Source: Pseudomonas syringae
Lineage (GTDB): Bacteria > Pseudomonadota > Gammaproteobacteria > Pseudomonadales > Pseudomonadaceae
Length of the DNA: 64,000 nucleotides
Assembly (NCBI RefSeq): GCF_021605415.1
Contig: NZ_WKEQ01000011.1
Location: 91,844-155,843, forward strand
Direction of reading: 5' to 3'
Below the pieces are notes generated by a model, which was given only the letters and a program-made list of their open reading frames with translations, was not told the origin of the DNA and did not search any database. This document shows positions 1 to 10,535 of this stretch, one piece after another. Numbering within the stretch: position 1 is the stretch's first letter; each line of letters starts with the position of its first letter. The translations under genes and the position numbers were made by a program.

Positions 1-231
1 GATTTCCGGGCGGATGGCTTCGACCAGATAACGGATGTTGCCCAGAATCGGATAGTTGCGGCGCACCGCATGAGGACTTTGCAGCAGGTCGAAAATACCG
101 ATCAGGCTCAACACGCCGGTGACAGCAGTGATCGGCCAGAGCCAGTCGTGTTCGAGGAAAGGCAGGCTGGCGAGGGTGAACATCACGCAGACGGCAAAGA
201 AGGCGTAACGGCTCAGGAGGGACAGGCTCAT
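1..231 (-). CDS. FMN-binding glutamate synthase family protein (5' part)
   Basis: Only the first 77 codons lie in the window; the gene continues beyond base 1. The start is the ATG at 231, preceded by GGAAACC. The N-terminus has two hydrophobic segments (about residues 8-24 and 32-50), then the stretch RRNYPILGNIRYLVEAIRPE, which I recognise as the front of the membrane-anchored, FMN-binding GltB-like family common in Pseudomonas. These proteins have the glutamate synthase FMN/Fe-S domain without the glutaminase domain, and their physiological reaction is not settled. The catalytic part is outside the window, so identification rests on the N-terminus alone. Confidence 0.75.
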   Translation of the reverse strand, partial: MSLSLLSRYAFFAVCVMFTLASLPFLEHDWLWPITAVTGVLSLIGIFDLLQSPHAVRRNYPILGNIRYLVEAIRPEI

Positions 232-258
232 ACGGTTTCCTTGGTTCGGACTGTTTTG

Positions 259-350
259 TGTAGGAGCCGAGCTTGCTCGCGATAGCGGTTTGTCTTTCAG
301 CTATTGGCTGCCTGACCAGATGCTGTCGCGAGCAAGCTCGGTGCCTACGG
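259..350. repeat. REP-like inverted pair, family A
   Basis: TGTAGGAGCCGAGCTTGCTC at 259-278 is followed about 70 bp later by its diverged inverted copy (CGCGAGCAAGCTCGG then TGCCTACGG, 327-350). This is the common Pseudomonas REP palindrome in a head-to-head pair. It lies between two divergently transcribed genes. The rest of the 232-522 gap holds a remnant of a second REP family and no gene. Confidence 0.8.
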
Positions 351-443
351 GATTTCTGGAAGCGAAGCATACGCCTGTTGATTGATCCCCTCACTCATAC
401 CTTCCGGTGCGTCGTGCCAACCAAGGGGAGCAGATCGACAGGC

Positions 444-485
444 AAAAGATCGCAGCCTCGTTTTACTCGACAGCGGCTACAGGGG
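444..485. repeat. Single REP-like element, family B (degenerate)
   Basis: AAAAGATCGCAGCC at 444-457, followed by CAGCGGCTACAGGGG, is a half copy of the family-B palindrome that occurs as full pairs elsewhere in this window (for example 13328-13407 and 15149-15222). The second arm is eroded. Confidence 0.55.
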
Positions 486-522
486 TTTGGGATGCTTGGT
501 GTTTTTCGTCAGGTCTTTTGTT

Positions 523-942
523 ATGTCGACTGTTCCGCTGATTCGTATCGCCGCTGCTTTGTTGATTCGCGCTGACGGTCAGACCTTGCTGGTGCGCAAG
601 CGCGGCACCACGGCGTTCATGCAACCGGGGGGCAAGATCGAGGCTCACGAGCAACCTGTCCACGCGTTGGCCCGAGAGCTGGAAGAAGAGTTGGGACTGA
701 TCATCGACCCGACACGAGCGACGTTCCTCGGCCAATTTTCCGCACCCGCCGCCAACGAGCCGGGACACGTCGTACAGGCGGACATCTTTCTACTGACCCT
801 CGATGTCGATGTCACCCCGGCCGCCGAAATCGACGAGGTGATGTGGATCGATCCGGCGACTGTCGGCGATGTCGTGCTGGCGCCATTGACACGCGACCTG
901 ATCCTGCCGTTTTATCGAGCCTCGCTGACGGCCATCGCCTGA
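523..942 (+). CDS. Nudix hydrolase
   Basis: This 139-residue protein has a complete Nudix box near residues 37-60 (G-x5-E-x7-REL-x-EE-x-GL, beginning GGKIEAHE and ending RELEEELGL). Nudix enzymes hydrolyse nucleoside diphosphates linked to another moiety, with Mg2+ held by the EE pair of the box. The start is the ATG at 523 (MSTVPLIRIAAALLI), giving a normal single-domain length; a longer reading upstream runs through REP-like DNA and is unlikely to be coding. A lysE-type gene follows after 22 bp in the same direction. Substrate cannot be inferred. Confidence 0.85.
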   Translation: MSTVPLIRIAAALLIRADGQTLLVRKRGTTAFMQPGGKIEAHEQPVHALARELEEELGLIIDPTRATFLGQFSAPAANEPGHVVQADIFLLTLDVDVTPAAEIDEVMWIDPATVGDVVLAPLTRDLILPFYRASLTAIA

Positions 943-964
943 ACGTCACACAAGGATTTCGCCC

Positions 965-1603
965 ATGGTTCCTCTGCCGGACTTGCTGATCTTCGCCGTC
1001 GCCGCGTTGCTGACGGTGCTGACGCCTGGGCCGAACATGATTTACCTGATCTCCCGTTCGATCTGTCAGGGGCGCAAGGCCGGGGTCACGTCGTTGCTGG
1101 GCGTGGTCGCCGGTTTTTTTGTGCATGTATTCGCAGCGGCGGCGGGGCTGACGGCGGTTTTTCTCGCCGTGCCCATGGCTTACGAAGTGCTCAAATGGGC
1201 CGGTGCGTTGTACTTGCTATGGCTGGCCTGGCAAGCGGTCAGGCCGGGTGCCCGCTCGCCGTTCGAAGCACAGCGATTGCCGCCGGACTCGTCGCGAAAG
1301 CTGATCACCATGGGTTTTCTGACCAGTGCGCTGAACCCGAAAATCGCTGTTTTCTATCTCTCGGTTTTTCCACAGTTCATCAGCCCTGAACACGGCTCGG
1401 TGTTCATGCAGAGCCTGATCCTTGGCCTGACCCAGATCAGCGTCAGTTTCTGCGTCAATCTGCTTATTGCCCTGTTCGCGGCGGGGATTGCGTCGTGGTT
1501 CGTGCACAACCCGACCTGGCTGGCGGTGCAGCGTTATTTCATGGGCTTCGTGCTTGGTGGCCTGGCATTGCGCCTGATGCTTGAACCGCGGCGAGCGGCA
1601 TGA
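965..1603 (+). CDS. LysE/RhtB family amino acid exporter
   Basis: The 212-residue, strongly hydrophobic protein has about six predicted membrane segments. Near residue 19 it carries the LysE-family signature TPGPNMIYLISRS. Family members export amino acids (lysine, threonine, homoserine lactone and others) by proton antiport in the inner membrane; the substrate is not predictable here. The start ATG at 965 has AAGGA upstream. The stop codon overlaps the start of the following acetyltransferase gene (ATGA), so the two are translationally coupled. An exporter next to an acyltransferase suggests detoxification of a metabolite or analogue, which is inference. Confidence 0.88.
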   Translation: MVPLPDLLIFAVAALLTVLTPGPNMIYLISRSICQGRKAGVTSLLGVVAGFFVHVFAAAAGLTAVFLAVPMAYEVLKWAGALYLLWLAWQAVRPGARSPFEAQRLPPDSSRKLITMGFLTSALNPKIAVFYLSVFPQFISPEHGSVFMQSLILGLTQISVSFCVNLLIALFAAGIASWFVHNPTWLAVQRYFMGFVLGGLALRLMLEPRRAA

Positions 1604-2103
1604 CCATGTGGATCGAGCGGCTGGATGCCAGCCATGCCTTGGCCTATCGAGCACTGATGCTTGAGGCCTACGACCGCCATCCGCAAGCGTTTACCTCGAG
1701 CGTCCGTGAACGCGCGGCCATGCCGCTGGCATGGTGGGAAGGGCGGCTGACCAGCAAATTTGATGTCGTGCTCGGTGCCTTCGACGCTGGCCGGTTGGGC
1801 GGTATCGTCGGTCTGGCCTTCGAGCCACGGGAGAAGGCACGGCACAAGGCGACGCTGTTCGGTATGTACGTGTCAGCCGATTTTCGTCAGCAAGGGATGG
1901 GCCATCAACTGGTGCACAAAGCCCTGGACGAGGCCCGCGATCATCCGGCGCTGAAGGTTGTTCAACTGACGGTTACCGCCGGCAATGATGCGGCGTTCAA
2001 GCTGTACCAGCGTTGCGGCTTCGTTCAGTTTGGGCTGGAACCGCTGGCGGTGCGGGTGGGCGAGGATTATTTCGACAAGATTCATATGTGGCGGGAGATT
2101 TGA
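1600..2103 (+). CDS. GNAT family N-acetyltransferase
   Basis: This 167-residue protein begins inside the stop of the lysE-type gene (ATGA overlap); an alternative ATG lies at 1606. The acetyl-CoA binding motif A is visible as VSADFRQQGMGHQLV (about residues 90-104; R/QxxGxG/A type). Motif B follows with the typical C-terminal signature NDAAFKLYQRCGF. Members transfer an acetyl group to amines of small molecules or proteins. No residues fix the substrate. It forms the last gene of a short Nudix-LysE-GNAT run that ends at a REP-like hairpin. Confidence 0.85.
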   Translation: MTMWIERLDASHALAYRALMLEAYDRHPQAFTSSVRERAAMPLAWWEGRLTSKFDVVLGAFDAGRLGGIVGLAFEPREKARHKATLFGMYVSADFRQQGMGHQLVHKALDEARDHPALKVVQLTVTAGNDAAFKLYQRCGFVQFGLEPLAVRVGEDYFDKIHMWREI

Positions 2104-2153
2104 AAAAGATCGCGGCGAACCCTGTAGGCGCCGCCGAAAAGCCGCGATCTTTT
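2103..2153. repeat. REP-like hairpin, family B, between convergent genes
   Basis: AAAAAGATCGCGGC (2103-2116) pairs with GCCGCGATCTTTT (2141-2153), leaving a GC-rich loop. It sits between the ends of two convergent genes and could act as a bidirectional terminator. Confidence 0.65.
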
Positions 2154-2163
2154 GATCTGATTA

Positions 2164-3093
2164 TCAGCGCACCGCGCTGACCCCATCCAGCGTTGAAAAC
2201 GACGTGTCCTTGGCCGTCAGCAGAAAATCGCGCATGTACGGCGCGTCCAGCATGTCGGCGCGGATCCCGGCGTATAGCGTGGCGAACAGGCCTTTTTCGC
2301 CCAGACGCTTGCCCTTCACGTAACCCCGCGCACTGTATTCATGCAGCGCCCAATGCGGCATGCCGCAGACGCCACGGCCGCTCGCCACCAATTGCATCAT
2401 CATCACCGTCAGTTCCGAGGTGCGCACCTGTGCCGGTTCAATGTCGGCCGGTTCGAGGAAGCGGGTGAAGATGTCCAGCCGATCTCGCTCCACCGGATAC
2501 GTGATCAGGGTTTCGCTCAGCAGATCTTCGGGGACGATGTAGGGTTTGCTCGCCAGCGCATGCTGGTTGGCGACCGCCAGCATGGCTTCGTAAGTGAACA
2601 GCGGTACGTAAGTGATGCCGGCGATTTCCAGTGGATCGGACGTTACCACCAGATCCAGATCGCCGCGGGCCAGGGCCGGCAGCGGAGCAAACGAGAAGCC
2701 TGAAGCGAGATCGAGTTCGACTTCGGGCCAGGCGTCGCGGAACTGGTCGATGGTCGGCATCAGCCATTGGAAACAACTGTGGCATTCGATCGCCATGTGC
2801 AAACGCCCGGCGGTGCCTCCGGCAAGACGACTGATGTCTCGTTCGGCGGCACGCAGCAGCGGCAAGGTCGCATCAGCCAGTTGCAGCAGACGCAACCCGG
2901 CGCTGGTGAAACGCACCGGTTTGGTCTTGCGCACGAACAGCGGCATGCCCAGCCGTTCTTCCAGTTCCTTGAACTGATGGGAGAGGGCCGACTGAGTCAG
3001 GTGCAACCGGTCGGCGGCATCGACCAGGCTGTCGGCTTCACGCAGGGCATGCAGGGTTTTCAAATGGCGGATTTCAAGCACTGCAGGCTCCAT
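2164..3093 (-). CDS. metR: LysR-type regulator MetR
   Basis: This 309-residue LysR-type regulator starts MEPAVLEIRHLKTLHALREA (ATG at 3093). The N-terminal helix-turn-helix is about residues 18-40 (AADRLHLTQSALSHQFKELE). The effector domain contains the MetR-like segment IECHSCFQWLMPTIDQFRD. MetR activates methionine biosynthesis genes using homocysteine as coeffector in enterobacteria, and binds TGAA-N5-TTCA. A perfect copy of that box lies at 3230-3242, upstream of the divergent hydrolase gene. Upstream in-frame codons (to 3192) look non-coding, so the shorter start was chosen. The same metR-hydrolase pairing is known from P. aeruginosa PAO1. Confidence 0.88.
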   Translation of the reverse strand: MEPAVLEIRHLKTLHALREADSLVDAADRLHLTQSALSHQFKELEERLGMPLFVRKTKPVRFTSAGLRLLQLADATLPLLRAAERDISRLAGGTAGRLHMAIECHSCFQWLMPTIDQFRDAWPEVELDLASGFSFAPLPALARGDLDLVVTSDPLEIAGITYVPLFTYEAMLAVANQHALASKPYIVPEDLLSETLITYPVERDRLDIFTRFLEPADIEPAQVRTSELTVMMMQLVASGRGVCGMPHWALHEYSARGYVKGKRLGEKGLFATLYAGIRADMLDAPYMRDFLLTAKDTSFSTLDGVSAVR

Positions 3094-3229
3094 GAAAATA
3101 ACTAAAGGTTGTGACGGTGGCCGTGAGTTTGTCTCATGTTGGCATCGCTGTCGACAACGGGTCAACGCCGAGCATCGGTGACCGCTCGGCACTCTTCATC
3201 AAACTGTCACGCAACTGTGGCAGCGCGCT

Positions 3230-3242
3230 TGAACAAACTTCA
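3230..3242 (+). promoter_or_regulatory. MetR box
   Basis: TGAACAAACTTCA matches the MetR consensus TGAANN(A/T)NNTTCA at every defined position. It lies 44 bp before the chosen hydrolase start and 137 bp from the metR start, so it could serve activation of the hydrolase, metR autoregulation, or both. Confidence 0.65.
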
Positions 3243-3285
3243 TCAGACTCGCGCTCTACTGGGGTTCTGCGTTTCGGTGTTTTTC

Positions 3286-4320
3286 ATGGGTGCGTCATTT
3301 TTCTCGAAAATCGTTTTTATGGCTGTTCTGCTGGTCAGTCTGCCGTCGCTGGCGGCTGCCCGTTGTGATGTCGACGTACCGACCGAACGGGTCGATCTGT
3401 CGCAGGTGAGCCTGGCATATCAGAGCATTGGCCGGGCGTCGGATCCTGCCCTGTTGCTGGTCATGGGATTGGGCGGGCAACTGATTCACTGGCCGGATGA
3501 AGTGGTGGTCGCCCTGTGCCAGCAAGGCTTTCGGGTGATCCGTTACGACAACCGCGATGTCGGTCTGTCGACCTGGCGGCAGGCTCCGATCGACGCCAAC
3601 CTGACCTTTGAAGTGCTGCGCTACAAACTCGGCTTGCCGGTGTCGGCACCGTACAGCCTGACCGACATGGCCGACGATGCGCTCGGATTGATGGACGCAT
3701 TGCACGTGGAGCAATTCCATGTGCTGGGCGCGAGCATGGGTGGAATGATCGCCCAGCACATGGCGGCGATGGCGCCGCAACGGGTCGAAAGCCTGACACT
3801 GATCATGAGCAGCTCCGGCGCCGAGGGTTTGCCGGCACCGAATGCCGCGCTGGTGCAATTATTGGCCCGTCGCGGTGCGCCGAACCGGCAAATGGCTCTG
3901 GAGCAGCAGGCGGATCTGCTCGCGGCGCTGGGCAGCCCGGCGGTCACGGATGACCGGCAGGCCTTGCTGCATCAGGCCGCGCTGTCCTACGACCGGGCGT
4001 TCAACCCCGAAGGTGTGAAACGCCAAATCATGGCGATCCTCGCCGAACCAAGCCGTGTGGCACTGCTCAATCAGCTGCGGGTGCCGACGCTGGTGGTGCA
4101 CGGCACCGCTGACCCGTTGCTGCCGGTGATGCACGGCGTACATCTGGCGGCGCATATTCGAGGCAGCCAGTTGAAACTGATTCCAGGCCTGGCCCATCGT
4201 TTTCAGGAAGCCTTCAAGGAACCGTTGCTGGCGGCGGTGTTGCCGTACCTGCGAAATCATCGTGAGGACACGTCGCACTGGGCGCAGATTGAACCGATGA
4301 AGTCGCGTGAACTGTTGTAG
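3286..4320 (+). CDS. Exported alpha/beta hydrolase
   Basis: An alpha/beta-hydrolase-fold protein of 344 residues from the ATG at 3286. The N-terminus is a signal-type segment ([15 protein letters not shown]), so the enzyme is probably periplasmic. The oxyanion region reads [12 protein letters not shown]. The nucleophile elbow is GASMGG (serine), and the C-terminal [11 protein letters not shown] and GLAHRF supply the likely acid and histidine. The start is uncertain: 3319 (MAVLL) is possible and an upstream frame extends to 3136, but the MetR box at 3230 argues against the longest form. Substrate unknown. Linkage to metR suggests a role in sulfur or methionine metabolism, which is inference. 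Confidence 0.8.
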   Translation: MGASFFSKIVFMAVLLVSLPSLAAARCDVDVPTERVDLSQVSLAYQSIGRASDPALLLVMGLGGQLIHWPDEVVVALCQQGFRVIRYDNRDVGLSTWRQAPIDANLTFEVLRYKLGLPVSAPYSLTDMADDALGLMDALHVEQFHVLGASMGGMIAQHMAAMAPQRVESLTLIMSSSGAEGLPAPNAALVQLLARRGAPNRQMALEQQADLLAALGSPAVTDDRQALLHQAALSYDRAFNPEGVKRQIMAILAEPSRVALLNQLRVPTLVVHGTADPLLPVMHGVHLAAHIRGSQLKLIPGLAHRFQEAFKEPLLAAVLPYLRNHREDTSHWAQIEPMKSRELL

Positions 4321-4429
4321 GAAGCGTCTGACAAAATTCAGTCGTCAATAAAATAGCAATGTGCCACTATTGTTTGGGATTCTGCTGCCGATAGAGGGAG
4401 CGACTTTTTCAAACATAGGGACATGCAAC

Positions 4430-5125
4430 ATGAATTTCCGCGCTCTACGCACTTGGGCCATGCTGACTGTGCTGGCCTGCCTCACCCTCACTGGCTGTGC
4501 CAACGTTCAGCCTCCCGTGCCGCTGGATCAACAGTTCTGGAACGCCAAGGAGCCGACTATCGGCGTGGCGATCACCGAGGTGCCAGCGCCGGTACTGGCA
4601 CTGACCGGTAACCAGGGGATTCTCGATTACGCGATCAATTCGGGCATGAACAGCAAGCTCAGCGACAACGTCAAAACCTGGCAGGTCAAAGACTTTGAAA
4701 CGCTGCCCGATGCCATCGTCGCCAAGCTTCAGGCTAAAGGTTACAAGGCCAAGCGCATCGACGAGCGGGTCAATTTGAAGTCCTACAAGGACATCAAATT
4801 CCGCGAAGGCTACATGACCAAAGACATGAGCCCGATGAAGGCTGCTTACGGTGTTGATCGTCTGTTGCTGGTGACGGTGTACACCACCGGTGCAACCCGC
4901 AGTTATTACAGCGTTGTCCCGACCAGTGCGCCAATGGCGCAGGTCAGTGGCCAGGGCATGGTGGTCGATCTGGCGGACAACAAACTGCTGTGGTTCCAGC
5001 CGTTCGCCGCTGTTCAGGCCGCGCAGGGCGAGTGGGACGAGCCGACGTACACCAACTTGAACAACGCGTTTTATCAGGCGGTGGATAACAGCCGTCAGCA
5101 AATGATCACCCCGTTCGCGCAATGA
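4430..5125 (+). CDS. Putative lipoprotein of unknown function
   Basis: A 231-residue protein with a lipoprotein signal: a positively charged start, hydrophobic core AMLTVLACLTL and lipobox LTGC with Cys23. The mature part is mixed alpha/beta with a conserved-looking segment around ATRSYYSVVPTSAPMAQVSG. I do not recognise a family. The start ATG at 4430 follows AGGGACATGCAAC. Its stop overlaps the start of the next lipoprotein gene (ATGA), so the two are coupled and probably act together at the cell envelope. No homology-based function is offered. Confidence 0.7.
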   Translation: MNFRALRTWAMLTVLACLTLTGCANVQPPVPLDQQFWNAKEPTIGVAITEVPAPVLALTGNQGILDYAINSGMNSKLSDNVKTWQVKDFETLPDAIVAKLQAKGYKAKRIDERVNLKSYKDIKFREGYMTKDMSPMKAAYGVDRLLLVTVYTTGATRSYYSVVPTSAPMAQVSGQGMVVDLADNKLLWFQPFAAVQAAQGEWDEPTYTNLNNAFYQAVDNSRQQMITPFAQ

Positions 5126-6030
5126 AATGTTCAGTGGCCGTCATCTGTGCGCTGGCCCTGTTGGCGCTACCCGGTTGTGCACAAAAACCGGCGCCCGAGG
5201 CCGGCTTCAAGGATCAAGGGGCGTTGCCCTATGTCCAGGCCCACGGGCTCAAGGTCGACGTGCAACTGCCGCCGGCATTTGTCGGCGCCAGCACCGTCAT
5301 CGACAGTAAGGCTGCGCTGAAGGCAGCCTCGTCGAGTTACAACCTGGTGTCGAGTTCGGGCGCCGGGGCCGGAGCAGCGGGCTTATTGGTCGCCGCTTTG
5401 GTCAACACGCAAATGGGCAGCGGCACTTTGCAGCGTGACGCAGAAAAAGCCGCCCTCAACGACGCGCGGCCGATGGCCGATCTGCTGGCCGGCGTTCCTT
5501 TGCAGGAACGTTTGCAGCAACGCTATCAACAGGCTTCACAGGTCGCCGGGCTGAAACAGGGGCAAGGCCAGATCACTGCGCGTTTGTTGATAGAGCCTCG
5601 TCTGATGCTGACGCCGGATCGCGGCAGTTTTGTGTTGGTCAATCAGGTGCAGGTGCAGGACATCGCCGGTTCGGCGCTGTATCGCATGCGTATCGAAGTG
5701 GCGAGCCAGCCGATCCGTCGCTGCGGCCAGCAGTGCATTGATGACGGCAGTCTCGATCTGGCGAAAGTCAGCGCTGTGCTCGACGAGTGTATCGACGAGT
5801 CCATGCGGGTGTTGGCAACGGATCTGATGCTGCCGGCACCGCCGCCCGCGGCTCAGGAAACCTTGCGCTATGTGCTGGATGGTCAGCGGGTGGTGGAGCG
5901 CGGTTATCAACTGGCGCAAAACGGCAGTTATTCGCGCTACCGCAATCTGTATGGTGCGGTGAAGTCGGTGCCGGTGCCCTTTGAGGACGCATTGTCGGCG
6001 GCGCAACTGGCCAATGCTTACGGTCGCTAA
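5122..6030 (+). CDS. Putative lipoprotein of unknown function, second of a coupled pair
   Basis: A 302-residue protein with lipobox LPGC (Cys19) after a short hydrophobic signal. A Gly/Ala-rich segment near residues 75-95 (SSSGAGAGAAGLLVAALV) may insert in or lie against a membrane. A CGQQC pair occurs near residue 198. The start ATG overlaps the upstream lipoprotein stop. I do not recognise the family. The two genes lie between the MetR-linked hydrolase and the convergent glpM gene, and nothing nearby indicates their role. Confidence 0.68.
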   Translation: MKCSVAVICALALLALPGCAQKPAPEAGFKDQGALPYVQAHGLKVDVQLPPAFVGASTVIDSKAALKAASSSYNLVSSSGAGAGAAGLLVAALVNTQMGSGTLQRDAEKAALNDARPMADLLAGVPLQERLQQRYQQASQVAGLKQGQGQITARLLIEPRLMLTPDRGSFVLVNQVQVQDIAGSALYRMRIEVASQPIRRCGQQCIDDGSLDLAKVSAVLDECIDESMRVLATDLMLPAPPPAAQETLRYVLDGQRVVERGYQLAQNGSYSRYRNLYGAVKSVPVPFEDALSAAQLANAYGR

Positions 6031-6046
6031 GCCATTGGCTTTTTGC

Positions 6047-6385
6047 TCAGGCGTGCAGCCGCACCCAGACCGTCACCAGTACGGTCGCGGCAATCAGCCA
6101 CGCCACCGCCGCCACGGCCAGCGACGCCTCCAGTCGTAACCGGTCGACCATCACGTACAACGTCGCCAGATAAACGAAATACGGAATGATCGACCACATG
6201 CCGAACACGATGGTGGTCTTCAGATCGTCCACCGAACGGCCCTTGCCGACGATGTAGTGGGCGATCAGCGCAAAGGTCGGGAACAGCGGCACGAGGCCGG
6301 CGATGTAATAGTTTTTGGTCTTCGACAACGCCGCAAGGATCAACACCACCGCCGCGCCGATTGCCGCCTTCAGAATCAAATCCAC
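6047..6385 (-). CDS. glpM: GlpM family inner-membrane protein
   Basis: The 112-residue protein is almost entirely hydrophobic, with about four membrane spans; segments such as SKTKNYYIAGLVPLFPTFAL are typical of GlpM. In P. aeruginosa, glpM adjoins glpD and is reported to be needed for normal alginate production; its biochemical role is unknown. Here it is separated from glpD by the whole aau-aat cluster. It lies 11 bp downstream of aauR on the same strand, so it could be read through from that operon. Confidence 0.8.
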   Translation of the reverse strand: MDLILKAAIGAAVVLILAALSKTKNYYIAGLVPLFPTFALIAHYIVGKGRSVDDLKTTIVFGMWSIIPYFVYLATLYVMVDRLRLEASLAVAAVAWLIAATVLVTVWVRLHA

Positions 6386-6396
6386 TTCAATCTCGC

Positions 6397-7721
<1,325 letters not shown>

Positions 7722-7725
<4 letters not shown>

Positions 7726-9626
7726 ATTGGCTCGGCAGGAGAAGGGCTTACCAACGGTAAACTGAGGACGAAAGTGGTGCCGCCGCTGGCCGGGTGTTCA
7801 ACACCCAGATGTCCGCCGGTGGCGGCGGCCAGACTGGCGGAAAGGGTCAGGCCGAGGCCGAGCCCCTGTTCACCGGGCTTGGTGGTGAAAAACGGTTCGA
7901 ACAGATGCTTGCGCGCTTCGGCGTCGATACCGTGGCCGTTGTCGCGCACCCGCAGGCGGTATTTGCCATCGAAGGGTTCGCCTTCCAGCCACAGCGTCGG
8001 CAGCGGCTGAGCGTGCATGGCATCGAGGGCGTTCCCGATCAGGTTGACCAGAATCTGTTCGAGTCGAGTCTGGTCGATCTGCACCTGCACATCATCGAAT
8101 TCACGATTCAGTTGCAGCGAGGCGTTTTCCACGCGTGCGCCCAGCACTTGCAAGGCAGCATCCACCGCTTTGCCGAGGCTGGCCTGGCCTTTGTCATCGC
8201 CACGCCTGGCGAAGGACCGCAGGTTCGCAGTAATCCGGCCCATGCGGTCGATCAGGTCGTTGATGGTCTTAAGGTTAGTGCTGGCGACATCGAGCTGACC
8301 GCGCTCAAGGAAGCGGATGGTGTTGCCGGACAGCGTGCGCATCGCCGCCAGCGGCTGATTCAGTTCATGGGCGATGCTGGTGGACATCTGGCCGATGGCG
8401 GCGAGTTTGCCGGCCTGCACCAGTTCATCCTGAGCGCGGCGCAAGGTTTCTTCGGCCTGGCGGCGTTCGCGGATCTGACTCTTGAGACGGTCGTTGCTGG
8501 CGCGCAGGTCGGCGGTGCGGTCGGTGATCCGTCGCTCCAGTTGATTGTTGGCTTCCTGCAAGGCTTCGCGGGCGGCGAGTCGCGTGGCGATCACCTTGCG
8601 TCGCTCGTTCCAGGCGATCAGCAGAAACGCCACCAGCGCGAAGGCCACGGCCACCAGAATGCCCTGATTGATTGCCTCGCGGCGCAAGTCCTGCAATGGC
8701 GTGAGCAGGGTGAAATTCCATGGGGTGTCGCTCAGCGGCCGGGTTTGCGCCAGGTAACTGATGTCATCGTCATCGGACTCGACTTCGCTGTTGGCCGGGA
8801 AGGTGAGTTTTTCCGCGCCTTCGGACAGGGTTTCCCGGGCCAGCGGCTGCAGTTCGTTGAGCGGGAACCAGTAGTACTGAAGGCTGCGGGCGAGTTTTTC
8901 CTTGGTGTCGTCGCTCAGCGGGATCACCGATTTGAGACGCCGCGCCGGATCGCTCGACAAGATGATGATGCCGTTCTCGTCGCTGACAAATGCTTCCAGC
9001 CGCGCGCGCTGCCAGCGTTCTTCCATGGCCTCAAGACGCACCTTGACCACGGCGACGCCGATGATTTTGCCGTGCTCTTCAAGGCCGTGGGCGAGGTAAT
9101 AACCGGGCTCGCCGTTGGTGCTGCCGATGCCATAGAAACGCCCGGGCTGACCGCGCACGGCATCCTGGAAATAGGCACGGAAAGACAGGTCTTCGCCAAG
9201 GTAACTGTCGACATCGCGCCAGTTGCTGGTGGCCATGACGCGGCCGGTGGTGTCCATCACATAGATGGCTCGACTGCGGCTGCGCCGATTCAGGCCTTCC
9301 AGGTATTCGTTGACGGTCTTGCGGTATTCCGGGGACGGATCGGCGAGCAATTGCGGGACACTGGTTTCCAGTTCCAGCAGGCTCGGCAGATAGGTGTATT
9401 TGCTGATCTCGCTTTCGACCGCTCGAGCGTGGAGTTCGAGCTGGCGCTGACCGTTTTCGCCAAGGCTGCGGATGCCGAAATGTTCACTGGTCCAGAAACC
9501 GGCGTAACCCAGCGCGATCATCAACAGGATGACCAGCGGCGGCAAAAACAGATGGCGAATCAGGCGGGGTTTCACGGCAAGTGATGGCGGCGTGGCGCGA
9601 TAGAGGGTGGGGTCGCATTTCATCAC
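7722..9626 (-). CDS. aauS: Sensor histidine kinase for acidic amino acids
   Basis: A 634-residue membrane kinase of the DctB type. A first membrane span (about 25-47) is followed by a large periplasmic sensor region to about 330 and a second span (GILVAVAFALVAFLLIAW). A linker coiled coil then leads to the HisKA domain with His420 (SIAHELNQPLAAMRT) and an HATPase domain with NLIGNALDAM, DNGHGI and GLGLGL. It overlaps aauR by 4 bp. The Aau pair responds to glutamate, aspartate and related amino acids in P. putida and P. aeruginosa. Start at 9626; the second codon is also ATG. In PAO1 I recall ansB and ggt between aauS and aatP; both are absent here. Confidence 0.87.
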
Positions 9627-9675
9627 AGATGCCTTGGGTCAACCACAATACTTGTCTGAGGCCGCGCCGATCATC

Positions 9676-9768
9676 TGTAGGAGCGAGCCTGCTCGCGATA
9701 GCGGACTGACATTCAACTTTAACGTTGACTGTACGGACTTAATCGCGAGCGGGCTCACTCCTGCAGGG
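9676..9768. repeat. REP-like inverted pair, family A
   Basis: TGTAGGAGCGAGCCTGCTCG (9676-9695) is followed by an inverted diverged copy (ATCGCGAGCGGGCTCACTCC, then TGCAGGG, ending at 9768). It occupies the gap between aatP and aauS and may attenuate read-through from the transporter operon. Confidence 0.8.
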
Positions 9769-9800
9769 TGAAACGTCACTGCAACCGGCAAGCGTGTGAC

Positions 9801-10535
9801 TTAGTGCTGCAGGATTTTTTCGAGGAAGTGCTGCGCACGTTCGGAGCGGGCGCTGATGTCGCCGAAGAACTCTTCTTTCGGGCAGTCTTCGATGATTTTG
9901 CCTGCGTCCATGAAGATCACGCGGTCAGCCACTTTGCGGGCGAAGCCCATTTCGTGAGTCACGCACATCATGGTCATGCCTTCGTGGGCCAGTTGCACCA
10001 TGACGTCGAGCACTTCGTTGACCATTTCCGGGTCGAGGGCCGAGGTCGGTTCGTCGAACAGCATGACGATCGGATCCATCGCCAGCGCACGGGCGATTGC
10101 CACACGCTGTTGCTGACCGCCGGAGAGTTGGCCCGGATGCTTGTGGGCATGGGCCGACAAGCCAACGCGCTCAAGCAGTTGCAGACCTTTCTTGGTCGCC
10201 TCTTCCTTGCTGCGACCCAGCACCTTGATCTGCGCAATGGTCAGGTTTTCGGTGATGGTCAGGTGCGGGAACAGTTCGAAATGCTGGAACACCATGCCGA
10301 CGCGCGAACGCAGTTTCGGCAGGTTGGTCTTCGGGTCGGCGATCGACGTGCCGTCGACCACGACGTCACCTTTCTGAAACGGTTCCAGCGCGTTGACGCA
10401 TTTGATCAGGGTCGATTTACCCGAACCCGATGGCCCGCAGACCACGATCACTTCGCCTTTCTTGACCTCGGTGCTGCAATCGGTCAGCACCTGGAAGTCG
10501 CCATACCACTTGTTGATGTTCTTGATAGAGATCAT
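9801..10535 (-). CDS. aatP: Acidic amino acid ABC transporter ATPase
   Basis: A 244-residue ABC ATPase of the polar amino acid class: Walker [10 protein letters not shown] near residue 34, Q-loop [11 protein letters not shown], signature LSGGQQQR, Walker [14 protein letters not shown] and switch CVTHEMGFA. It energises AatQ/AatM at the inner membrane. The start overlaps aatM by 4 bp and it is the last gene of aatJQMP. It resembles GltL of enterobacteria. The aauS neighbour supports assignment to glutamate/aspartate import. Confidence 0.92.
   Translation of the reverse strand: MISIKNINKWYGDFQVLTDCSTEVKKGEVIVVCGPSGSGKSTLIKCVNALEPFQKGDVVVDGTSIADPKTNLPKLRSRVGMVFQHFELFPHLTITENLTIAQIKVLGRSKEEATKKGLQLLERVGLSAHAHKHPGQLSGGQQQRVAIARALAMDPIVMLFDEPTSALDPEMVNEVLDVMVQLAHEGMTMMCVTHEMGFARKVADRVIFMDAGKIIEDCPKEEFFGDISARSERAQHFLEKILQH

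Noticed and set aside
7794..9584. Long open frame on the plus strand across aauS (about 596 codons)
   Set aside because: It is the antisense of aauS; high GC codon bias leaves such frames open. No domain is recognisable and aauS is well supported.
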